DNA of 47,063 nt from Halocafeteria seosinensis. Its lineage: Eukaryota; Sar; Bigyra; Bicosoecida. The stretch lies in the NCBI GenBank assembly GCA_001687465.1, contig LVLI01000287.1, positions 1-47,063 of the forward strand, read 5' to 3'. A program made the translations under genes and the position numbers. Positions 9,341 to 18,959 of the stretch are shown here, one piece after another. Numbering within the stretch: the stretch's first letter is position 1; each line of letters begins with the position of its first letter. Below the pieces are notes generated by a model. The model ran no database searches. It was not told the DNA's origin and saw only the letters and a program-made list of their open reading frames with translations.

Positions 9341-10241
9341 AAGATTTGCCTCCAATATCACATCAAACAAACCGAAAATTCTAAAACAAGAAAGGACAAA
9401 ACCAGGGGAGTCAATCCTTGGTAGGGTCCAAATTTTGTAGCGCATGGGCAAAATGGACGCAAAATTACCTGTGCATGACCTCCCTATTTGTGTGCATCCT
9501 CGAGTTTCTGTAGCATTGATATGAGTCGATGTTTATGACTTAGGATCATCATATGTACAGTATTGGCTGTTGAACTGGGAAGTCACGTCACATTTGTCTC
9601 AATTCATTTACTTGCTCCGCCCACAATACAAACAGAGGGAACGGACTGTATCAACCAATTGTTGCAAAGTGCTTATAAGGAAATGTCCCGTCAGCGAAGC
9701 GAGAAAATGTACGATTTGGCATTGAGAGTCAGGAAACGTGGCCATAGTTTTACCGAGAACGTGTTACGATACACAACCATGAAACCCTATTTTTGCTGGC
9801 CATGGCTAGGACTATGACCATGGGACACATACGAAACAAATTCACGAGAATTTCTTTGCCGACAACGACAACGGCGCGGGTAAACATGGTAACAACGAAG
9901 TCAGATTATGATTCTAATGATTCACGAATTGTGTTGGAATTTCGATTTATACGTACGTTTGCTCCGAAAGATTACCGATGGATCTTGGAATTTGCTCGTT
10001 GTCCATTGTTGGCACAATGCTTGCGCCCCTCGGGGACTGGGGACCGCTTGGAATAGGCCGAACAGAAAGAGTCCCATCTATTCGACGAGTAGTAAATGGG
10101 CAATCATTCTTGGAGTTGGTGAACCCCATCATGGAATGCTAAATGACATAGTTCAGCAAATGTTGCCGAAATACACCATTTCAAGCAAACCCAAACCATA
10201 AGCTAAGCCAAAGTGACAGTTCAGGAACGAGTTCAATGGTC
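9341..10241. other. Gene-poor stretch inside block X
   Basis: Only short ORFs without recognisable features. Ends at the stop codon of the large minus-strand gene. No repeat or RNA gene seen. Confidence 0.4.
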
Positions 10242-13200
10242 TCAGTCGTTCGTTGAACGAAGCCACTCTCGTACAACAGGTTCGGCAAGAAACCCGTCGT
10301 TTCTAGCGCCCAAGTATCTCCACTGTGAAACTACAGTTTTCTTCAATTCTTGCAGACCATTGGGGCGGAGACAAGGGCAAATGTCGTCCAACCACTGCGC
10401 AGTGAATGTATCAGACGACGTCGAACGTCTACTATTCCGTGGTAGAACCTGTCCATTGACGTTATGTTTCTCAAAGTAAGAATCAACTAGTATCTCCTCC
10501 TCACTCTCAAACCAGGAACGCAGAACCTCGGCTTGCTGCTTTCGAAGTTCCAGCTGGTTGTGAACTACCTGGGTATATGCTGGGCCTAAGAACGGTAACG
10601 TATTTATGTCTTGGCACAGCGTGTTGATGAGTTTTTTCGCTACCTCCACGACCAAATTATCTGTTGCTGCCACATAGCACATACAAAGTCCTACGTAACA
10701 GAAATGGAAGAAAGTTTTCTCGTCTTGTTCTCCACCGGCATCGTGCGCGGGGCGATACGCATGATATAACAAACAGAGTTTATCGATAGACGCACTGAAT
10801 TCTTCCGACGCAAGAAGAATAAGTTTGCTAAGTTGCACACACAAGACTCCCGTCGGTTGCTGGAGAGTTTGATTCGTGCGGATCGCGAGATCAAGTAGCT
10901 CGTAAGCTCCATTCATATCTCGATGGAACAGAATCTCAATCAAATGAGACAATTTATCGTCATAACGAGCCTTATACCGTATCAGCAATCTATCCGTAAT
11001 TATCGGAAACTGGATGAGGAAACGAGTAACAGCCTGTGTCAACCTCTTCCAACATACATGTCTCAAGATACCCATTGTTCCGACGGGATGAAGAAACGGA
11101 TGAATGCGTCTTGCCCAATCATTCCGAACAAGAAGTCCCATGCCCAGGCGTCCGTAACTTCCAAGATCCGACCTTAACTCCTTTATCAAAGTTTGTGTAG
11201 ATGAAAAACCGTGACTTGAATGGTCAAATCCCCCCATGAACAACTCAATGATCGATAATCGTTCGACAAAGAGAACAAATTTATCTTCGCCGTCGCATAG
11301 ATGTTGGATGACCGGCTGTAAAAGGCAACAACGACCACGCAAAGCGGTGAGCACCGCTGAATAGTTCGTACGCAGCCATGGGTCAGACCGATTCGAGTCT
11401 ATCTCGCGCTGCAAGACGGACAATGCGTCCGTGGAGGATGGAAACCATGCACGAAGGACTGATAGCATATTTGACATTTCATCAATGGATAAGACAGGAG
11501 TAAATACAGCATCATCGTCCCTGAAAGGAGCATCATTGAGGGATACCAGTAGCACACGTGCTTCTGAAGGAAGCCTTGCTGTCAATTTCGCTCGTGCCTC
11601 ATGAAATAGCATCTTCTGACACAGAAAAACGTACGCATGCGCTTCCTTATATTGTATCGCCAGGATATCATTTATCTCAGTTCGTTTGTTAACGTGTCGA
11701 ACAGTAACCTGAAGAAAATAGTCCGACAAAGTTCCTCGAATAGTCGTGTCTAGCGCTCGCATGACAGCTGTACGCAGTCCACAACGCATAACAATTCTTG
11801 ACAAGTGCATTTCACCGTATTTACACTGACGTTGTTGCATGCTCACAAGTCGATTCGAAAAGAGCTCGCATAACGTGCTCGTAACTGTCCTATCAACGTC
11901 AACACGATCTTGTCGGCCCAAGAGTTGCGCGGTCAGCGGCGTTTCGCCGCTGAGAAATCGGAAGATATCACCGATCATGTGATCCTCTACGACTGGCTTG
12001 TCCAAGTATTCAAACGTAGGAACGTTGGAAACCTGTACTTCGTCGCTCTGCATGCACTCTGCATTTCCCCCCTTTTTTACTCCTTGTGGAGTAAACGTCA
12101 CTTTATCCTCGTCAAAAACAATGGCAGTCGAGAGGGTATGAGAGTTGTTCAAGCTTGATAGAGGAAATATAAACAAAAGCATATTGGTAAAACCCAACAA
12201 GGCTTCGTACTGACTCTTAGCAAACACTGGATCATCTGTAAACACCATAACTGTTGTCTGAGGACTTCTATCAAGTTCGAGTGTCTCATACAACTCCTGA
12301 ATTCGCCGACATAGCGGAGCTCTTGTCGCACGATGTCTGCTCGAATGTGTCACTACCAGGCAGCATGGTAGTAGTCTTGCTGGAGACACCCCATCATCAA
12401 AAAAAAGACCAACATGAGTTTGATCAATCATATTCCACGTCTCATTCCATTGCATTTTATCAAGTAACGGCATAGAGACAGACGAACCAACTGCGAGAAT
12501 TCTATACCGCTCGGGTCCGCAAAAATGTCGGAGAGTTGCAAACATATGCCTCTCACCATAGAGGAGCAGTAAATCCCAAAACTCCCGATACTCCCAAGGG
12601 CGAAGGCTGGAGCGAATTGTTTTGGCTCGGATAAGTTTTTGTTCCACAAACAGACCCGAACAATGCGGTAACGTGATAGAAACACAACAATGTTCAAAAT
12701 TGATACCAAATTCACTCTCATCTACTTCCGCCTCCCCATTGTTCACACATTCCTCAATTAGGTTCCAAGACTCTCGATTCCGACGTACATCCATCGGTAT
12801 ACCAAATTTTAACCCCTCAATTCTCGGTATTACACTCATTTGTTGTATACTTTGCTCAGCTCGCAATGCTAAGAGCGATCTATTTTTCTCCTTTAGCTTT
12901 CTTAAAATGCGTTTGGCAACGTTTGAGTCAAAGACAGTCAACTCCTGTACCCATCTTGTACTCGGTCCACAAGAAATATCCTCCTCCTCAATTTTGACGG
13001 TGTTAACCACTGCCCTTAGCTCCGATACGTCACGCTGTTTCAACTGCGGGAACATGTTCGAAAGCGCTTCCTGTACCCACTCTTTCACCAACTCCTTCAA
13101 TTCCTCTGGATTTGCAGGGAACGGAAGCAACGATAGGTTATCCGCAACGCCTATACAAATTTCCGTCTTTTGCCCAGTTGACAACAGCTGTGGTATGTAC

Positions 13201-13934
13201 TCTCTAAAAATGTTCTTAATAAAATTCCCATCGGTGTTATCTGGCTCATACCACGGGAAGAACTTGAATTCCTGTGCACTTGATTCGGGAGTGTACTCTT
13301 CACCCAGTCTCAGAGAGTCGTACACAATTTGTGCATTGATGCTACGGGACCAGCCATGCAACGGTTCAGTCTCCAAACAGGTCACAAGTTTGTCTGGTTG
13401 ATATTCCACGGAGAAAGCTCCTGAGCGTACAGACACACGCTCCAACGGTGGTCGTCTCGTCCCCTCTACGCCAATCGCCGCGAAGAACTGCATTGTACCA
13501 TCAACACTTGTTTTGAGGATTTTCATAATGTAGTCTTCCTGGGGGTCGTCTCCAATTGTCTCCCTTTCAAACATACGTAGCTTGGTCATTATATCCCGAA
13601 TTTTGGCTTGAAGACTTTGTTCGCTCTCATAGCCATTATTTGTGTCGGCATTTTTCCACAGAGGCTGAAGCTTGAGTTGATTTGCACGTTCCAAATATTT
13701 TACGCCGATCACAATGACACCGCCACCAGAATAAATGATGGCTTCTACCAGTTTGCTTAAGTCCTCTTTGGCTGGACCGGCGTTAAGCGTTGTAGCCCCA
13801 GAATCACGTGGCCACCAAAACCATTTCTCTTGCTCTGTCGCCAATGTCGTTGCATTGGAAGAGAAAACACCGTTCTCAGCTTTAGTGTTCTCAATATATT
13901 GCAGACAGGTTTGGACTGCATTCGGAACATCCAT
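10242..13934 (-). CDS. 1230-aa protein, possible Schlafen AlbA-like domain, otherwise unrecognised
   Basis: A long intronless frame, notable in a window where most genes are spliced. Residues 55-80 contain a glycine-rich strand, SGGGVIVIGVKYLE. Residues 210-265 read LGEEYTPESSAQEFKFF, then IFREYIPQLLSTGQKTEICIGV; this resembles the Schlafen AlbA_2 pattern (G-E-x-x-P-E-S-x-x-x-E-F-K followed by a helix and G-x-x-I-x-I-G-V). The remaining 900 residues are mainly helical, with no P-loop or other motif I can name. AlbA-type Schlafen domains bind or cleave nucleic acids and occur in antiviral proteins, but that role is not shown here. The gene is the only long coding sequence inside the 6.8 kb block lying between the PEAMT/LRR direct repeats. 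Confidence 0.7.
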   Translation of the reverse strand: MDVPNAVQTCLQYIENTKAENGVFSSNATTLATEQEKWFWWPRDSGATTLNAGPAKEDLSKLVEAIIYSGGGVIVIGVKYLERANQLKLQPLWKNADTNNGYESEQSLQAKIRDIMTKLRMFERETIGDDPQEDYIMKILKTSVDGTMQFFAAIGVEGTRRPPLERVSVRSGAFSVEYQPDKLVTCLETEPLHGWSRSINAQIVYDSLRLGEEYTPESSAQEFKFFPWYEPDNTDGNFIKNIFREYIPQLLSTGQKTEICIGVADNLSLLPFPANPEELKELVKEWVQEALSNMFPQLKQRDVSELRAVVNTVKIEEEDISCGPSTRWVQELTVFDSNVAKRILRKLKEKNRSLLALRAEQSIQQMSVIPRIEGLKFGIPMDVRRNRESWNLIEECVNNGEAEVDESEFGINFEHCCVSITLPHCSGLFVEQKLIRAKTIRSSLRPWEYREFWDLLLLYGERHMFATLRHFCGPERYRILAVGSSVSMPLLDKMQWNETWNMIDQTHVGLFFDDGVSPARLLPCCLVVTHSSRHRATRAPLCRRIQELYETLELDRSPQTTVMVFTDDPVFAKSQYEALLGFTNMLLFIFPLSSLNNSHTLSTAIVFDEDKVTFTPQGVKKGGNAECMQSDEVQVSNVPTFEYLDKPVVEDHMIGDIFRFLSGETPLTAQLLGRQDRVDVDRTVTSTLCELFSNRLVSMQQRQCKYGEMHLSRIVMRCGLRTAVMRALDTTIRGTLSDYFLQVTVRHVNKRTEINDILAIQYKEAHAYVFLCQKMLFHEARAKLTARLPSEARVLLVSLNDAPFRDDDAVFTPVLSIDEMSNMLSVLRAWFPSSTDALSVLQREIDSNRSDPWLRTNYSAVLTALRGRCCLLQPVIQHLCDGEDKFVLFVERLSIIELFMGGFDHSSHGFSSTQTLIKELRSDLGSYGRLGMGLLVRNDWARRIHPFLHPVGTMGILRHVCWKRLTQAVTRFLIQFPIITDRLLIRYKARYDDKLSHLIEILFHRDMNGAYELLDLAIRTNQTLQQPTGVLCVQLSKLILLASEEFSASIDKLCLLYHAYRPAHDAGGEQDEKTFFHFCYVGLCMCYVAATDNLVVEVAKKLINTLCQDINTLPFLGPAYTQVVHNQLELRKQQAEVLRSWFESEEEILVDSYFEKHNVNGQVLPRNSRRSTSSDTFTAQWLDDICPCLRPNGLQELKKTVVSQWRYLGARNDGFLAEPVVREWLRSTND

Positions 13935-14535
13935 CGTGCTCTCGACTAGAGTACAAGTAGCACTGTTTTGGCTTGAAGTAATAAAGACTCTGTGTGACGA
14001 GAAATACCTCTGTATTTCGTAATATTCACGTTAGTTCAATACCTTGTACAGTATTGTAGTGTATGTTAAAATGACATAAGTATTCAATATATTACGCTTC
14101 AAGCACGGCCATCAATGCAACGATAGCCCTACAACACTGTATCCACCTTCCCCCCAAAGCCTTTTTGTTTGCTGTCCCTTACCGTCGGAAGTTACCGATG
14201 CCACAACATGAAGATGCTGGACCGGTTCCGGGTAGGGTTCACCCCTCACACAGCGTACACGTCTTCCGGTAAGAGCAATACCAATACACACATACATATG
14301 GTTGCCAACGACGACGCGGTTATCACTACGATGGATTCCATCGGATGGAAGCACGAATTATAATTCGAGTACGTTATATCCGAGGGACAAATATGTAGCA
14401 ACTCTTGTTTCTTTTTTTCTTTTTTTTGGCGCAAGAATATCGACTGTAGAAACCGCGAAATGTCAGGGAGACTATCGTACATTCGTGGCGGACTGATGCT
14501 GATCGTTGTGCCCACTGTAGACAACCTAATATGTA
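13935..14535. other. Upstream region of the 1230-aa gene, no gene seen
   Basis: Must contain the promoter of the minus-strand gene ending at 10242. Otherwise only short ORFs. A T-rich tract near 14405-14428 is the one visible compositional feature. Confidence 0.4.
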
Positions 14536-14544
14536 ACATAGTAG

Positions 14545-14665
14545 CACACACACACATATGTGACAGATAGCCCACTGGCATACACCAGCTGCGAAGCGGA
14601 CGACGCTAGATAAGTAAGCGCTGAGCAGCCTGGCAGCCCTTGGCCATGGACATATGTGTGTATTC
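14545..14665 (-). mobile_element. TG-tailed mini-element with a different 5' body (121 bp)
   Basis: On the minus strand the last 30 bases are the family 3' end (GTGGGCTATCTGTCACATAT and TG repeats), but the upstream 90 bp (including GCTGCTCAGCGCTTACTTAT) do not match the 179 bp element. Possible 9 bp flanks are ACATAGTAG (14536-14544) and AACTAGTAG (14666-14674), identical at 7 of 9 positions. This may be a second subfamily sharing only the tail. Confidence 0.55.
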
Positions 14666-14674
14666 AACTAGTAG

Positions 14675-15267
14675 ACAACTACCTGCGGTCTATCAACCTG
14701 GAAACTCATTGTTGTAACGACGCACATTGGGACGCACATCCGGATCGTGCCGGTTTTGACTGGGACCTATTGATGAAGCAACCGTTCTACGACACCCGCG
14801 TGAGCCACAGCTGAACTACAGTACTGCGTGGTTTATTGTTTTGGTTTGGGAGACATCTTGACTTCCTCATCCTTGCGAAACACTTTGGCCACACACACAA
14901 ATGTGACAGATAGCCCACCGGCCGGGAAGTTGACCACTTTGGCCTGCGTTGGCTACGGAGCGCACCTCTGCCGCCTCATGCTTAGTAGTATTTATGGCCT
15001 ACCGGCTAAGTGGAAATGTAGTCATGCTTTGCTGTTAGCGAACCGTAGCTTAAATATGAGTAGCACGGACTTATACGTCCTTGCACTAGCGATGATGAAA
15101 TCAACTGCGTTGGCCTGCGGTCTACATTTGCGTCCAGCTAGTGCAACAAGCAACAGGCGTGGCTGCGTCATACTGTGGAAGCCTTGTCCAAAACACGCAT
15201 AGCAACCCGATTCATACTTTCTCGAATTGTTCTAGCTCAAAACGTGACCGATGAGGTTTTGGCAAGA
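14675..15267 (+). other. Unassigned stretch with protein-like ORF pieces and a mini-element insertion
   Basis: The plus frame from 14675 reads DNYLRSINLETHCCNDAHWD and on to a stop near 14814; another open frame runs 14828-15202. The latter is interrupted by the 45 bp mini-element plus 9 bp duplication, which adds exactly 54 bp and so keeps it open. Neither piece is recognisable; both may be remains of an older mobile element. Confidence 0.3.
14890..14934 (-). mobile_element. 45 bp copy of the TG-tailed mini-element with perfect 9 bp target duplication
   Basis: The flanks are identical: CACTTTGGC at 14881-14889 and 14935-14943. On the minus strand the element reads GTCAACTTCCCGGCC, then GGTGGGCTATCTGTCACATT and TG repeats. 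The 5' end lies six bases upstream of that of the 39 bp copy and seven bases short of that of the 52 bp copy, consistent with variable 5' truncation. Confidence 0.9.
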
Positions 15268-16497
15268 ACTGGAAGGTGTTTTGAAATACGAAAAACTGTT
15301 TGGCTATGTTTCCACCGGGGATACGAAACGACCAAGGCATTCCTCCCATTGATGAAGTTGCAACGAGGGGCATGTGTTTGACTTGGGATGCGGCGTTGGC
15401 GGTGGAGACTTTGAAATGGCTCGGAAATACAAAGTTTAGTCGTAATAGAAAGTTGTGCTATTTCACTGGAGCACTGATGTACTACAATGTTTGTTGATTT
15501 CAATCCACAGTGTCCGTTCTTGCGATTGACCTCTCTGCCAACACGTTAAAGGTTGCGGCCAGCCGAGCACGAGAAGCCATGGCTGACGGGGAAGACATTG
15601 ACGTAGAATTCAAAGAAATGGATGCAACAACAACCCAATTTGGTGATGAGAGTTTTGACGTCATTTACTCTAGGGATACTATCTTGCACATTGAGGATAA
15701 GCACGATTTGTTCCGCAAGTGCTACCGCTGGTTGCGTCCTGGTGGACGAATCCTCATCAGTGACTACTGTCGAGGCGAAAACAGTGATGAAGAATTTCGC
15801 GAATATGTTAAGCAACGAGGATATCATCTTCTCACAGTGCCGCAATATGGAAAGGTATTGGCAGAATCTGGATTCCAGTACGTGGATGCGAGAAACGTCA
15901 CCGATCTATTCACTGAGAGTTTGCGTCGGGAACTCAACAAAACCGAACAACTGAAGGACCAGTACATAAGGTAAGATCACCGATTTCGATGTGCATAATG
16001 CTTCTTACTAATGGGATAATCGTTTATTTTTTTCCTCCAGTGACTTCGGTGAGGAAGGCTTCAAGAGCATCACTGACGGGTGGAAACGAAAGCTCCAACG
16101 CTGTGAAAAACATTTCCAACAGTGGGGACTCTTCATCGGATACAAACCTCCTTTACCGAAAGAAACACATTGGGACATCCCAGATTCCAAACTGCCAGGT
16201 AAACGGGAAACTGTCGACCATCCAAACGCTGGAAGACCAGTAAAATCTTATTTCTGCTGCAACGAGGAGATTCGACGCCAGGCCATAGTAGGAGGAGCAA
16301 TCGCAGGCCTTGGAGTGCTCACACTAACTGTAAGCCTAATGAAGGACGAATCGGGTCAGAGGCGTGGAATCTGTGGAGGGTTCAAACACTTAGGCCGCTC
16401 AATTAAGAGCTTATTCACGGGCTCATCTGCCCCTTCTGGACCAAGCAATGGTAGTCCACGTATGCCTCCTCGTGGCGGTACCCGTCAGTACCGTTAG
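15268..16497 (+). pseudogene. PEAMT copy 2: 5' exon decayed, 3' exons intact
   Basis: The first exon-like piece (15268-15434) starts abruptly inside the PEAMT domain and contains several small deletions (GGTCACGGCTACG to GGCTATG, loss of one G in the CCGGGGG run, a 2 bp loss near 15365). Its splice donor has changed from AAAGGTTAG to AAAGTTTAG. In contrast the next exon (15511-15970) and the last exon (16041-16497) are open, correctly phased and have normal splice sites. The last exon gives the expected C-terminus: [29 protein letters not shown], then a tail with a hydrophobic segment ([20 protein letters not shown]) that could be a membrane anchor. Without start codon and RanBD part this copy cannot make a full enzyme, unless the intact exons are joined to another promoter or to copy 1 transcripts. 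Confidence 0.85.
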
Positions 16498-16844
16498 ACG
16501 CGTTTTGGCAAGTCAAGTTGGTTTGTTTCATGTCTAAACTACTTTAATACACAATAAGCACCAAAACACTAGATTTGACCAGCAGACATGTAGTTGGATC
16601 TTCAAGCCTGATTCACAAGGGGTGTGTGTGTGAAAATTAATTTTTTCTTTCATGGACCATGGTATTGTTCATTTCAACAAAAGGATTGTCGTCGAGTACA
16701 TGAAGAGCAGAGTGAACAATGAGTAACGCTGTTAGTACCACCCAGCTGGGGGAGGAGTGGCTCACTTTCTTGGCATGGTGGAGTGAGTTTTGTGAAGACG
16801 ATGTTGCACAGATGTTGCAATCTGGTTTAGGAGCCGTATGCAAG
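15268..16844 (+). repeat. Large direct repeat, copy B' (partner 6652-8480)
   Basis: Same segment as 6652-8480 but without the mini-element insertions and with a single spacer unit. It ends at GTATGCAAG inside codon 42 of the LRR gene, after which the complete LRR gene continues. Together with copy B it brackets the 6.8 kb block 8481-15267. Confidence 0.9.
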
Positions 16845-18293
16845 CCGATCCGGCAGGCGATCCTCGGTTTATACTGGCCCAAGACGCGATTCCGTGTGTT
16901 TCACAAGTCGACGAAGCAGATCAAATGGCACCGCCTTAAAATTTTACGAGACCTCATGCCACACTTCCAGGGGACAGTTGTTATTAATGGAATAATACCG
17001 AGTGCGGACGCGGCGCAGTGCCTCGAGTATGCACGGAAAGTATGTTTCGATCACAGCCTGAAGTTTCACAGGCCGATGATACATCTTGAAGGATGCCAGT
17101 ACTTATCCAACGTGGAAGTCCTTTCGGCCGAACGGGTATCTCTCCCGCAGGGAGGATTTGCCTACCTGGAGAACCTCAAAGAGGCTAACCTTCGTTCATG
17201 CAAAACTGGTTTGGACGATAATGCGTTTCCTTCATTCAAAGGAGTGGCCAAACTCAACATATCCGATTGCAATCAGGAGAATATAACCAGTGACGGATTC
17301 TGCCATTTGTCGTCCCTAACTTCCCTCTCCATGATGTCCTGCGATCAAACAACCATTGATGACTCGGCGTTTGCACACCTTCCACAACTAGTGGAACTGC
17401 GAATGAATGGCTGCAAGCAAGAAACAATTACCGATGCTTTGTTTGAGCACCTTCGGAGCCTAACCTATCTATCGATTAGAGGGTGCACACAAGTGACACT
17501 AACTGACGGTGCGTTCGAGCACTTTGGACAGCTACTTGTTTTAGAGATGGACCTGTGCAGACAACCGCAAATCACCCAGGAGGCATTCATTTACTTGTCG
17601 AATTTAACTAAGCTAAGCATGAGTGGATGTAATCAAGAGGGTATCACGGATGTTGCATTCAAACACCTGAGATCTTTGAAAGACTTAAACATTAGCTCAT
17701 GCCCACAGTTGTCTGAAAACGCTTTTCAGTGGCTGAGTAATCTCACTCGGTTGGAAATGCGAAACCTTCGCCAAAATGGTATATCCGATAGATGCTTCGA
17801 ACACCTCAAGAATGTGCGATCTTTGGACCTAGGCTTTTGCTCCCAGGATGCCATCACGGATCAGGCGTTTGAGCACTTGACGACACTGGATACTTTGTCG
17901 ATTCGTGGTTGCAAGCAGAATACCATAACGGACAATGGATTCCGGCATCTATCAAAGTTGCAGGCATTAAACATGAGTGGATGTAACCAACGCACTATCG
18001 GCAACGAAGCATTTCATTATTTGAGTCAGCTGAAAGAGCTGGATATGTCTGAATGCAACCAGGGAGGCATTACAGACACTGCGTTTACCCACTTACATAA
18101 CTTAACAAAACTCGAAATGAAGAGTTGCACCCAAAGCACTATTACAGACGCTGGACTTGAGGAGCTCGCAAGAAATGCCATCTCTCTCCGACACCTCGAT
18201 GCAAGCGGGTGTCTCCAGAGCAGTGTTACTCGAGAGGGCTTTTCGCGCTTCCGTAACCTCATAACATTTCGAGTCCCAGTAACTAAGAAGTAA
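16719..18293 (+). CDS. Leucine-rich repeat protein, Cys-containing LRR type
   Basis: An intronless 524-residue frame. The N-terminal 120 residues (LGEEWLTFLAWWSEFCEDDV...) are not recognised. From about residue 125 to 515 there are roughly 15 repeats of 24-27 residues with the consensus F-x-H-L-x-x-L-x-x-L-x-M-x-x-C-x-Q-x-x-I-T-D-x-A, for example LTKLSMSGCNQEGITDVAF and LTKLEMKSCTQSTITDAGL. This is the cysteine-containing LRR class, which forms a solenoid for protein binding. There is no signal peptide, membrane segment or kinase domain, so a cytosolic or nuclear adaptor role is likely; no partner can be named. Neighbouring repeats are very alike, which favours expansion by unequal exchange. 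A truncated copy of its first 42 codons lies at 8355. Confidence 0.85.
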   Translation: MSNAVSTTQLGEEWLTFLAWWSEFCEDDVAQMLQSGLGAVCKPIRQAILGLYWPKTRFRVFHKSTKQIKWHRLKILRDLMPHFQGTVVINGIIPSADAAQCLEYARKVCFDHSLKFHRPMIHLEGCQYLSNVEVLSAERVSLPQGGFAYLENLKEANLRSCKTGLDDNAFPSFKGVAKLNISDCNQENITSDGFCHLSSLTSLSMMSCDQTTIDDSAFAHLPQLVELRMNGCKQETITDALFEHLRSLTYLSIRGCTQVTLTDGAFEHFGQLLVLEMDLCRQPQITQEAFIYLSNLTKLSMSGCNQEGITDVAFKHLRSLKDLNISSCPQLSENAFQWLSNLTRLEMRNLRQNGISDRCFEHLKNVRSLDLGFCSQDAITDQAFEHLTTLDTLSIRGCKQNTITDNGFRHLSKLQALNMSGCNQRTIGNEAFHYLSQLKELDMSECNQGGITDTAFTHLHNLTKLEMKSCTQSTITDAGLEELARNAISLRHLDASGCLQSSVTREGFSRFRNLITFRVPVTKK

Positions 18294-18959
18294 GAATCTA
18301 CGAGTTGACAGTCTCGGTAATGGAATCAAAGCATCATGTATCTTCTTTAGAATAATGTCCGCCAAAGATCCTCGACGAAGTCTGTTGGAATACTGAGTGT
18401 GACGGCAGTGACATTCCTAGCAGTACTCCATCAACTGGTAATAAACTACTACCTAGTAATCATGCCACAATCGCAGACCCCTTTCCGACGATAGTTTCCG
18501 TCTTCCCCAGTCAAACCATCAGTTAGCGGTGTTTTTGTAGGAACATCGGAAATTTAGCCACCACGCATCACTTTTTGACAGTTAGTTGTCCATAAGTGGG
18601 ACCCTTACTTAGTGGGTCCGGTTGCCAACTTGCCATTTGCAGCAAATGGTTTGCTGATTCCTGAACTTCACGGCATCCTGCTTCACAAAGTGCAAATGTC
18701 TTCGCTTGGGCACGTTAACGACAATTCCCCCACGATTGCCAACATGGCATACTTGTATCCCTCAATCTATCCAAGAGGAAGCGATTGTGTCTTACCACTT
18801 CACTAGTGTGATAGGAAAGTAGTTTGATCCCTTACTGGGAGGCTGGTGTTAACGGCCTTCCATTTGCGACCGCCCACGCTACATGGTTAACCGCCAGTTC
18901 CAAAGCAACCCTTTAAGATAATCTCGCAGGTTGCTTACGTCGCCACCAACTAGTTGAAC
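18294..18959. other. Intergenic, no gene seen
   Basis: Separates the LRR gene from the coiled-coil gene. A short ORF at 18612-18806 has no supporting feature. Confidence 0.4.

Noticed and set aside
14845-14875. Block X as a complete LTR retrotransposon
   Set aside because: No LTR pair or gag-pol found; the flanking direct repeats are host gene sequence (PEAMT/LRR), not LTRs.
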